NCBI GenBank assembly: GCA_022843485.1
Contig: JALHNM010000002.1
Coordinates: 220,238 to 284,237, forward strand
DNA length: 64,000 nt
Origin: Fimbriimonadaceae bacterium
GTDB lineage: Bacteria > Armatimonadota > Fimbriimonadia > Fimbriimonadales > Fimbriimonadaceae
Reading direction: 5' to 3'
Shown: piece by piece, positions 58,047 to 64,000 of the stretch
Layout: each line of letters opens with the position of its first letter
How positions within the stretch are numbered: position 1 is the stretch's first letter
Position numbers and translations under genes: made by a program
The notes under the pieces: generated by a model
What the model was told of the DNA's origin: nothing
The model's database searches: none
What the model saw: the letters and a program-made list of their open reading frames with translations, nothing else

Positions 58047-59011
58047 GTAGACGCGTGTCTCTCTTCAATCAGGCTCCGAGTTGCGCCGGGTCGGTTCGGC
58101 GCCGGGGTGCCCTCAGACGGTCGATTGCGTTTCGAGCCCCCCCTTCCGTCTGCGCGCGCCCTGTGAGGCGGCTTGGGGCGAGGTGTCGGGCCCAGGGGTC
58201 ACCGGGGGAATCGCCGGGAGTACCTTACCTCTCCCTTACCTGTCCGATACCCATTCTTTACCTCGAAGGTAGCGACGGCGTACGCACGTCAATGGATCAC
58301 GTTCGGCAGACACTTCGTTCCGGGATCGTGTCTCCCGCAGCCCGCTTCCAGCGGGGGCGCGGAGGGGGCAGGCGCCTGCCGAAGTCGAGTGTCACGTGCT
58401 TGGGAGAGACGGCGAGGCCAAAGGAGCGGTGGCGCCAAGTGTGAGTGGAGCCGGGACCCGGGATCACCTGGCTGTTCGCGCCGAAGCTCAGGACGCCTGC
58501 GACCCCGTCGAGCCAAGCTCCGGTGAGTCGCAGTCCCTCGCCGCCTCGGCTCTCGATGGGGGCGATCCCGGGGAGTATCGGTCGCTTGATACCCCGGCGA
58601 TGACTCTCACCGGCCAATCGAGGAACCCCGAGGGATACGGGATCGACTCCTTCGCCCATTCCCTTGTCCGTCACCGCCCTCGGCTTTCCCCCCGAGCCAG
58701 ACCGGGCCACCCACCCAGCCGCTCGCTCACGCAGGGAGTGTGGGCCATCACCGACGCCCACACCGTTCGGGCCCGGCCGATGGAGATGGGACAAGAGCAA
58801 AGGCCCGGGTGTCGAGAGGCAGGGGGTGCGCGTCCTCCAGCCGACCTCGGAAGGGAGGACTCCGAAGAGCGAAAGGCTCCGGCCTAAGTCCGCTTCTCGA
58901 ACGGGCCGGTGGGGCGAAAACAGTTCCACGCGACCAATGTCGAGACTCTAGCGCGACGGCCAGCAGTCGGACTCCAAGGGACGAGCCGTCGCACCCCCCG
59001 AATAGGGGGGC
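58047..59011. other. Gene-poor region with decayed Rhs-like sequence
   Basis: About 965 bases without a convincing gene. Open frames on both strands are low-quality. At 58717-58746 a stretch reading GCCGCTCGCTCACGCAGGGAGTGTGGGCC closely matches the outer border of the Rhs core (GCCGCTCGCTCACGCCCGGAGTGTAG), so a degraded cassette probably existed here. A 210-residue minus-strand frame (58297-58929) contains the odd sequence VIPGPGSTHTWRHRSFGLAV, but has no gene-like start. No terminator or RNA was recognised. Confidence 0.5.
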
Positions 59012-59656
59012 CTAGAGCACGACGGAGCGGTCTTTGGCCCTGGTGAGTTCGTCCATGAGGCCCCGTTGGACGACGGTCATCGTGACGTCGCTGCGGGTGC
59101 GTTCGATCACGGCGCGGAGGGCGTCGCAGGTGCGGCGCAGGCCTCCGGTCAGTGCGTCCGGGTAGTCGAAGGCGATGAGGTCGTCGTAGACCGTCTCCAT
59201 CAGCCGCAAAAGCCGCTCGGCCTCGGCGAGGTGGCCCTTGCGGAGGTCGTCGAGCACGTACCTCCGGCACTCCGACGCGGCCTCGGCCACGCCGTTCAGG
59301 TACGACGCCGGGCCGACCTGCAACGCCTCGGCGAGCGGCAGCGTGTTCCCCTTCACCATCGCCAGCAGCACGGCCGCCTCGACCATCTCCTTCTCGGCGT
59401 CCTGCAGGAACCCGGTGAAGTAAAGCTCCGGGTGCGGCGCCAGCAGCCCGCGCGCCCGGTCCGCCACGGCTTGGGCCTCGGCGAGCAGCCCCTGCGCCTC
59501 GGTGAACTGCCGACGGTGGACGTGCCGGATGCACTTCGAGCTCGTCTGGATCAGCAGCCGGCACTCGCGCAGGGCCCCCTCCCGCGTCTGGTGCATCGCG
59601 TCCATCACCGGCCGCAGCCCGGCCACCGCCTCCTCCCACTCTCGTTCGAACGTCAT
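59012..59656 (-). CDS. Translin-family protein
   Basis: A 214-residue all-helical protein with the translin layout: an N-terminal helix with RECRLLIQTSSKCIRHVHRRQF, the central PHPELYFTGFLQDAEKEMVEAAVLLAMVKGNTLPLAEAL, and the C-terminal ECRRYVLDDLRKGHLAEAERLLRLMETVYDDLIAFDYPDALTGGLRRTCDALRAVIERTRSDV. Eukaryotic translin binds single-stranded nucleic acid and, with TRAX, cuts RNA; translin homologues in bacteria are sparse. The ATG at 59656 overlaps the stop of radC by four bases (ATGA), so both are made together. Confidence 0.85.
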   Translation of the reverse strand: MTFEREWEEAVAGLRPVMDAMHQTREGALRECRLLIQTSSKCIRHVHRRQFTEAQGLLAEAQAVADRARGLLAPHPELYFTGFLQDAEKEMVEAAVLLAMVKGNTLPLAEALQVGPASYLNGVAEAASECRRYVLDDLRKGHLAEAERLLRLMETVYDDLIAFDYPDALTGGLRRTCDALRAVIERTRSDVTMTVVQRGLMDELTRAKDRSVVL

Positions 59657-60312
59657 AGCATCCCCCGCTCCTGCAGGCTCGTGTAGCGGCCATTGTGACC
59701 GATCACGAGGTGGTCGAGCACCGGGACGTCGAGGAGCTCGCCCGCTTCCTTGAGCATTCGGGTCACGCGGACGTCCTCGGGCGAGGGGGTCGGGTCGCCG
59801 CTCGGGTGGTTGTGGGCCACGATCACGCTCGCCGCGTTGTGCCGCACCGCCTCGCGGAAGACCTCCCGGGCCCCGACGACGCTCATGTTCAGCGTCCCGA
59901 TGTGGATGGTCTTCCGGGTGATCAGGGCGCCCTTCGAGTCGAAGAACGCGGCGCAGAAGTGCTCCTGCTTCTCGTCCGCCAGGTTGCGGAACACCTCGTA
60001 GGCGTCCTTCGAGTTCGCGACGACCGTGGCCCGCTCGCCCTGCGTCGCGAGGCCGATCCGGCGCCCGAGCTCGAGCGCGGCCAGGACCCGCCCCGCCTCG
60101 TACGCCTCCAGCCCGGCCACTCGGTGCAGGTCGGCGGGCGAGAGGTCGCGGTAGTGCGGGAGCTGATAGTCGCCGAACGCCTGGCGCACTTCGGTCTCGG
60201 TCGTCGCCACGTCCCGTTCGTCGCGGGTGACGGCAAGCGTCAGGAGCTCGATCGGGGTCAGGGTCGCCAGACCGGTCTCGAGGGCCTTTGTCCAAGCCGA
60301 TGTGGGCCTCAC
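59653..60312 (-). CDS. radC: RadC/JAB-domain protein
   Basis: A 219-residue RadC-family protein. The N-terminal helix-hairpin-helix part (PADLHRVAGLEAYEAGRVLAALELGRR) is followed by the JAB/MPN metal-binding motif EHFCAAFFDSKGALITRKTIHIGTLNMSVVGAREVFREAV and VIVAHNHPSGDPTPSPEDVRVTRML. RadC was once linked to repair, but its role is unclear; the His-x-His and Asp residues indicate a zinc protease-like fold. The start is the GTG at 60312, overlapping the rluD stop by four bases. It is co-translated with the translin gene. Confidence 0.92.
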   Translation of the reverse strand: MRPTSAWTKALETGLATLTPIELLTLAVTRDERDVATTETEVRQAFGDYQLPHYRDLSPADLHRVAGLEAYEAGRVLAALELGRRIGLATQGERATVVANSKDAYEVFRNLADEKQEHFCAAFFDSKGALITRKTIHIGTLNMSVVGAREVFREAVRHNAASVIVAHNHPSGDPTPSPEDVRVTRMLKEAGELLDVPVLDHLVIGHNGRYTSLQERGML

Positions 60313-61211
60313 TCCCACCCCTCCACCATCGCCCGCTCGACTGTGGCCAAGAAGTCGGCCGGGGGCGCCGAGTAGAGCGTGACCCGCTCGCCGGTCGTGG
60401 GGTGGTCGAAGGACAGGAGCGCGGCGTGGAGCTGCAACGGGCCCGAGGCCAGGGAGGCGGGGGCGTAGAGCGGGTCGCCGAGGACGGGGAGCCCGCACGC
60501 CGCCAAATGGACCCGGATCTGGTGCGTCCGCCCGGTCGAGAGGCGCAGGGCGAGCAACCACCCCGGTCCCGCTTGGCCGATGCGAAGGGCGTGGGTCAAG
60601 GCGGGCTTGCCGTCGGCCCGCACAGCGCGCCGGGTCGGCCGGGTGGGGTCGCGGCCGATCGGAGCCTCGATGCTGAACCGTTCCTGCCCCGGCTCCCCGC
60701 CTACAAGGGCGACGTAGCGACGGTCCGCCGTCTTCGCCTGGATCTGGCGGGAGAGGGCGACGTGGGCGGCGTCGTTCTTCGCGACGACGATAAGCCCGGT
60801 GGTGTCCTTGTCCAGCCGGTGCACGATCCCGGGCCGGAACGCGCCCCCGGCCTGGCTGAGGTCGTGCGAGCGGGCGAGGAGGGCGTTGACGAGGCTCGGC
60901 GCACGGGAGGTCGCGGCGGGGTGCGTGGCCAGACCGCGGGGTTTCTCCACGACCAGGAGGTCGGCGTCCTCGTAGGCGATGGTCAGGGCGATCTCGACCG
61001 GCGTGAGGTCGTGCACCGGGCTCTCGGGAGGCCGGACGAGCTCGACCTCGTCGCCCGGCCGCAGCTCGTGCGACGGCCGGACGACGACCTGGTCGCCCAC
61101 CCGGACCTCCCCGTCCTCGATCCATCGGGCGAGCTTTGTGCGGCTGTGCTCCGGCAACGACCGGCTCAGGAAGCGGTCGAGTCGCTCTTTCGACTCAGCG
61201 GTCAGGCGCAC
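60309..61211 (-). CDS. rluD: RNA pseudouridine synthase, RluD family
   Basis: A 300-residue pseudouridine synthase with an N-terminal S4 RNA-binding domain (VRLTAESKERLDRFLSRSLPEHSRTKLARWIEDGEV) and the catalytic domain PGIVHRLDKDTTGLIVVAKND, where the Asp of HRLDKDTTG is the catalytic residue. STGRTHQIRVHLAACGLPVLGDPLYA is conserved. It probably modifies 23S rRNA. The GTG at 61211 follows GAGAGGCC. It heads a rluD-radC-translin operon. Other family members (RluC, RluA) cannot be excluded. Confidence 0.92.
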   Translation of the reverse strand: MRLTAESKERLDRFLSRSLPEHSRTKLARWIEDGEVRVGDQVVVRPSHELRPGDEVELVRPPESPVHDLTPVEIALTIAYEDADLLVVEKPRGLATHPAATSRAPSLVNALLARSHDLSQAGGAFRPGIVHRLDKDTTGLIVVAKNDAAHVALSRQIQAKTADRRYVALVGGEPGQERFSIEAPIGRDPTRPTRRAVRADGKPALTHALRIGQAGPGWLLALRLSTGRTHQIRVHLAACGLPVLGDPLYAPASLASGPLQLHAALLSFDHPTTGERVTLYSAPPADFLATVERAMVEGWE

Positions 61212-61277
61212 GGCCTCTCTGTACCCTTTCTGCCGGGGTTGGGGCGGGCCTGGGGGAGGTCGCGGTACAAACGGGGG

Positions 61278-61646
61278 ATGCCGAAGGCCGTGACCTGGTA
61301 CCGGGTGTACTGTCTCGCCTCGGCGATCATGAACGGGGCCCTGGCTCTGGCGTCCCTCGGTGCGATCCTCGGGCGCGACCGGCTTGCCTCCGAGGCCGTC
61401 CCGGTCTGGGTCTTCGTGTTGGCGGGGGCGATGTTCTTGCCGGTCGGGCTCGTGTTCGGGGCCGTCGCCCTTTGGCTGCCGACGATCCCGCCCGACCGCC
61501 GAGCCTGGGCCCTCCACCTCACGAACATCGTGCTCGGCGTCGGCAGCGTGTGCCTGACGCCCCTGTGCCTGCCGCTCCTGGTGGCCTGGCTCAAGCCCGA
61601 CGTCCAGGCCTACTTCGGCCGCGGGCCCGCTACCCCGTCATCGTGA
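61278..61646 (+). CDS. Small membrane protein of unknown function
   Basis: A 122-residue protein with three to four hydrophobic segments (VYCLASAIMNGALALASLGAILG; AVPVWVFVLAGAMFLPVGLVFGAVALWL; LHLTNIVLGVGSVCLTPLCLPLLVAWL). The C-terminus (KPDVQAYFGR) is of the 'DUF-type' small membrane protein kind. The ATG at 61278 is used; a purine run (GGGGG) sits in front of it. It is divergent from rluD. The last 17 bases overlap the 3' end of the TPR lipoprotein gene on the other strand. Confidence 0.6.
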   Translation: MPKAVTWYRVYCLASAIMNGALALASLGAILGRDRLASEAVPVWVFVLAGAMFLPVGLVFGAVALWLPTIPPDRRAWALHLTNIVLGVGSVCLTPLCLPLLVAWLKPDVQAYFGRGPATPSS

Positions 61647-62253
61647 TGAGCCGCAGGAGTTGGCGCGCCCGAGCGTTCTGAGGGTCGACCTTGAGGGCCC
61701 GATCGAGCAACTCGCGGGCTCGCACGACCTCCTTATCCTGGACGAGGACGGAGGCGAGGTTGACGAGGGCGTCGGGCGAGCCGGGCGCCAGCTGGACGGC
61801 GCGCTCGGCCGAGTTGCGGGCTGAAGTAAGGTCGTTCCGGCCGAAGGCGATCCGGCTGAGCTCGCTGAACGCCCGACCGATCGCGATCTTGTCCTCCGGC
61901 CGGGTGGGCTCGGGCAGGATGACCACGGCCTGGCTGTACGCCTGCTCGGCCGACTCGTCTTCGCCCAGGGCGGCCCGGATCTCGCCCTTCAGCAGGTGCG
62001 GCGGATAGTTGCGGGGATCGAACCCGATCAGCCCCTCGGTGAGGAGGGCGGCGGCGCGGAGGTCGGCGATCTGGGCGGGGGTGAGCTCTTCCCCGCTCGC
62101 ATGGGCGACGAGCGGCCCACGGGTGAGTCGCTCGATCTCGGCCAGGGTCGCCACGTACTCCTCCGCGTTGCGCAGCACGGGCACGCCCCCTGTCCGGGGC
62201 CCACAGCCCGCGACCAGGGCCAGGACTGCGATGAAAGCCCACCTAGCCCACAA
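61630..62253 (-). CDS. TPR-containing lipoprotein
   Basis: A 207-residue protein with a lipoprotein signal (MWARWAFIAVLALVAGC; lipobox LVAGC with lipidated Cys17) and TPR-type repeats in the mature part (SAEQAYSQAVVILPEPTRPEDK; SARNSAERAVQLAPGSPDALVNLA; RARELLDRALKVDPQNARARQLLRL). It is probably membrane-anchored on the periplasmic side and acts as an assembly scaffold. The start is TTG at 62253, which overlaps the leuS stop by 11 bases, implying coupling with leuS. Confidence 0.8.
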   Translation of the reverse strand: MWARWAFIAVLALVAGCGPRTGGVPVLRNAEEYVATLAEIERLTRGPLVAHASGEELTPAQIADLRAAALLTEGLIGFDPRNYPPHLLKGEIRAALGEDESAEQAYSQAVVILPEPTRPEDKIAIGRAFSELSRIAFGRNDLTSARNSAERAVQLAPGSPDALVNLASVLVQDKEVVRARELLDRALKVDPQNARARQLLRLITMTG

Positions 62254-64000
62254 CGACGTTCACCAGCTTCCCGGGGACGACGATCACCTTCCGGACCTGT
62301 TTGCCATCGATGAAGGCCTGGACTTTGGCCGAGGCGAGGGCGGCGGCCTCGAGGTCAGCCTGGCTCGCATCGGCAGCCACCTCGACCGTATCGCGGAGCT
62401 TGCCGTTCACCTGCACCGCCACGGTGACGGTCTCGTCCCGGGCGATCTCTGCGTCGTAGGCCGGCCAATCGGCGTGGTACGTGAACCCCTCGTGGCCCAA
62501 GCCCTCCCACATCTCGTCCGCGCTATGGGGGGCCCCCGGGCTTAGGACGAGCACGAGCGACTCCAGGGCCTCACTCCAGGCCAGCCGCTCCCTGGCGTCC
62601 GGTTCCGACCCCTTCCGGAGGTCGTTGTAAGCGTTGAGCGTCTCCATCATCGCCGAGACGTAGGTGTTGAAGGCGAACCGCTCGATGTCCTCGGTGGCCT
62701 TCTTGACCAGCTTGTGGGTGACCCGTCGCAGAGCACGGGCCCGTTCCGACAGCTCCTCCCCGCCGATCCGCGACCGCCAGGCGGGATCGTAGACGCCGTG
62801 GAGGTCGCTGACGAGCCGGAACACCCGGGAGAGGAACCGGGAGGTCCCGTTCATGCCCTCGTTCGACCACTGCACGTCCGCCTCGAACGGTGCGACGAAC
62901 AGCTCGTACAGCCGAAGCGAGTCGGCCCCGAACTGGGCGACGGCCTCGTCCGGAGTCACGACGTTGCCCTTGGACTTGCTCATCCGCACCCACCGCCAGG
63001 TCACCTCCCCTTCCGGGAGCGCCGCCGCCTCGGCGAAGCTCACGAGCACCCCGTCCTCACCGACCCCGAGCGTCTCCCCTTCGCGGGCTTGGCGGTACGG
63101 GGTGTGCCCGAGGACTTGGCCCTGGTTCATGAGTCGCTGGAACGGCTCCTCGACCGGCACAAGCCCGGCGTCGTAGAGCACCTTCGTCCAGAACCGGGCG
63201 TAAAGCAGGTGCATGACGGCGTGCTCCGCCCCGCCCACGTAGGCATCGACCGGCATCCAGTACGCCACCCGCCCGGGGTCCCACGCCTGGTCGGGGTTGT
63301 GGGGGTCACAGAAGCGCAGGAAGTACCACGAGGAGCAGGCAAAGCCGCCCATCGTATCCGTCTCCCGCCGGCCGAGCGTCCCCTCGGGGGTAGTGCAGTT
63401 GACGAACTCGGGGATGCCCGCAAGGGGCGAACTGCCGTCGTCCCCCGGCTCGTAGCTCTCGACCTTCGGGAGCTCGACGGGGAGCTGGTCGACCGGGATG
63501 AGCATCTCGTCGCCCTCGGCCGAGTAGCAGACCGGGATCGGACAGCCCCAATAGCGCTGGCGACTGATCAGCCAGTCACGGAGCTTGTAGTTGACCTTGC
63601 GCTCGCCGAGTTCGTTCTGCTCGAACCACTCCCCGAGCGCCCGCTGGGCCTCGGCCACAGGCATCCCGCTGTAAGCCCCCGAGTTGACGAGCACCCCGTC
63701 TTTCGCCTCGAACGCCCGGTCGGCGTCCGGGCCAGTCGGCGTTTCGGCCCCGGCGGGCGCGATGACCGTCCGCACCTCGACCCCGTGCGCCTTGGCGAAG
63801 TCGAAGTCGCGTTGGTCGTGCCCGGGCACGGCCATGATCGCGCCTGTCCCGTAGCCCATCAGGACGTAGTCCGCCACGTAGATGGGGATCCGCTCGTCGG
63901 TGAGCGGGTTGACCGCGTGGGCCCCGAGGAACACTCCGGTCTTCTCTCTGCCCTCGGCCTGTCGGTCCGTGTCGGAAAGGCGTTTCGCCGACGCCACATA
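62243..64000 (-). CDS. leuS: Leucyl-tRNA synthetase, C-terminal part (gene runs off the right edge)
   Basis: About 585 residues of LeuS are visible; the N-terminal catalytic HIGH region lies beyond base 64000. Present are part of the editing (CP1) domain (DYVLMGYGTGAIMAVPGHDQRDFDFAK), the catalytic domain GGAEHAVMHLLYARFWTKVLYD and the KMSKS loop as WRWVRMSKSKGNVVTPDEAV. The anticodon-binding domain and the C-terminal fold with IARDETVTVAVQVNGKLRDTVEV and VRKVIVVPGKLVNVVV follow. It charges tRNA-Leu. The visible part is intact with no frame breaks. Confidence 0.97.
   Translation of the reverse strand, partial: YVASAKRLSDTDRQAEGREKTGVFLGAHAVNPLTDERIPIYVADYVLMGYGTGAIMAVPGHDQRDFDFAKAHGVEVRTVIAPAGAETPTGPDADRAFEAKDGVLVNSGAYSGMPVAEAQRALGEWFEQNELGERKVNYKLRDWLISRQRYWGCPIPVCYSAEGDEMLIPVDQLPVELPKVESYEPGDDGSSPLAGIPEFVNCTTPEGTLGRRETDTMGGFACSSWYFLRFCDPHNPDQAWDPGRVAYWMPVDAYVGGAEHAVMHLLYARFWTKVLYDAGLVPVEEPFQRLMNQGQVLGHTPYRQAREGETLGVGEDGVLVSFAEAAALPEGEVTWRWVRMSKSKGNVVTPDEAVAQFGADSLRLYELFVAPFEADVQWSNEGMNGTSRFLSRVFRLVSDLHGVYDPAWRSRIGGEELSERARALRRVTHKLVKKATEDIERFAFNTYVSAMMETLNAYNDLRKGSEPDARERLAWSEALESLVLVLSPGAPHSADEMWEGLGHEGFTYHADWPAYDAEIARDETVTVAVQVNGKLRDTVEVAADASQADLEAAALASAKVQAFIDGKQVRKVIVVPGKLVNVVVG

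Noticed and set aside
58297-58929. A 210-codon minus-strand frame in the region upstream of the Rhs array
   Set aside because: No recognisable fold or family, poor start, and overlap with the degraded Rhs border sequence; treated as decayed DNA.
60288-61646. A 452-codon plus-strand frame covering rluD
   Set aside because: Only the last 122 codons, from the ATG at 61278, look like a protein; the rest is the complement of rluD.
1-64000. CRISPR arrays, insertion sequences, integrases or prophage genes
   Set aside because: No regularly spaced short repeats, transposase, integrase or phage structural genes were seen; the only repeated DNA is the Rhs core and small hairpins.

Overview
This is a 64-kb, gene-dense chromosomal window with high GC content, roughly two thirds G+C by eye, and many GTG/TTG starts. 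The gene content suggests a free-living diderm bacterium, most likely of the phylum Armatimonadota (Fimbriimonas-like). The signs are a PEP-CTERM secreted protein, a pseudopilin cluster, an RseB-like periplasmic sensor, and Rhs tips of the 'YTPGVSERRGG...NWYVYCEN' type that I associate with that group. The phylum call is inference: there is no rRNA or other phylogenetic marker that I could place without a search.

Region by region. 1-5,300: end of a secreted amidase-like gene, a fatty-acid-hydroxylase-like membrane protein, a ferric-reductase-type flavocytochrome, and a pair of aldehyde dehydrogenase genes whose second member lacks the catalytic residues. 5,325-12,850: a large SARP/NB-ARC/TPR regulator, a PEP-CTERM protein, an SDR oxidoreductase and two exported or TPR proteins. 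12,835-15,950: rsmG, a 2Fe-2S ferredoxin, an M20 peptidase and a small exported protein. 16,040-22,209: an apparent envelope operon of ECF sigma factor, anti-sigma protein, RseB-like protein, bifunctional PBP and PBP2. 22,107-32,744: surface-polysaccharide genes (O-antigen ligase, three glycosyltransferases), a LysM/SH3/NlpC-P60 wall hydrolase, tRNA-Glu, a NIF3 protein, a DUF1385 protein and an MFS exporter. 32,746-38,506: tRNA-Thr, panB-panC, a Bcp-type peroxiredoxin, a CBS protein, a chromate transporter and an M48 protease. 38,664-42,520: a pseudopilin cluster. 42,575-46,552: asd, an AraC-type regulator, trpB and an EI24-type membrane protein. 46,658-52,645: ffh, then a tight ribosome-biogenesis operon rpsP-khpA-rimM-obg-nadD-rsfS-TPR.

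52,860-58,046 is the most unusual part. It holds four consecutive Rhs tip cassettes on the minus strand. Each has the same Rhs core, about 98% identical in DNA between the two complete copies, followed by an unrelated C-terminal domain and a small unrelated gene. No full-length Rhs gene is present. The genes overlap or nearly touch, so the array reads as one polycistronic reservoir of candidate toxin/immunity modules, with decayed Rhs sequence upstream (58,050-59,010). 59,012-64,000 returns to housekeeping: a translin-family gene translationally coupled to radC and rluD, a small membrane protein, a TPR lipoprotein and the 3' part of leuS, which runs off the window.

Other notable points are an rsfS reading frame with no canonical start codon, a cloverleaf-like inverted-repeat element at the 3' end of asd, and a split ALDH16-like pair. 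No CRISPR array, transposase, integrase or replication origin was seen.
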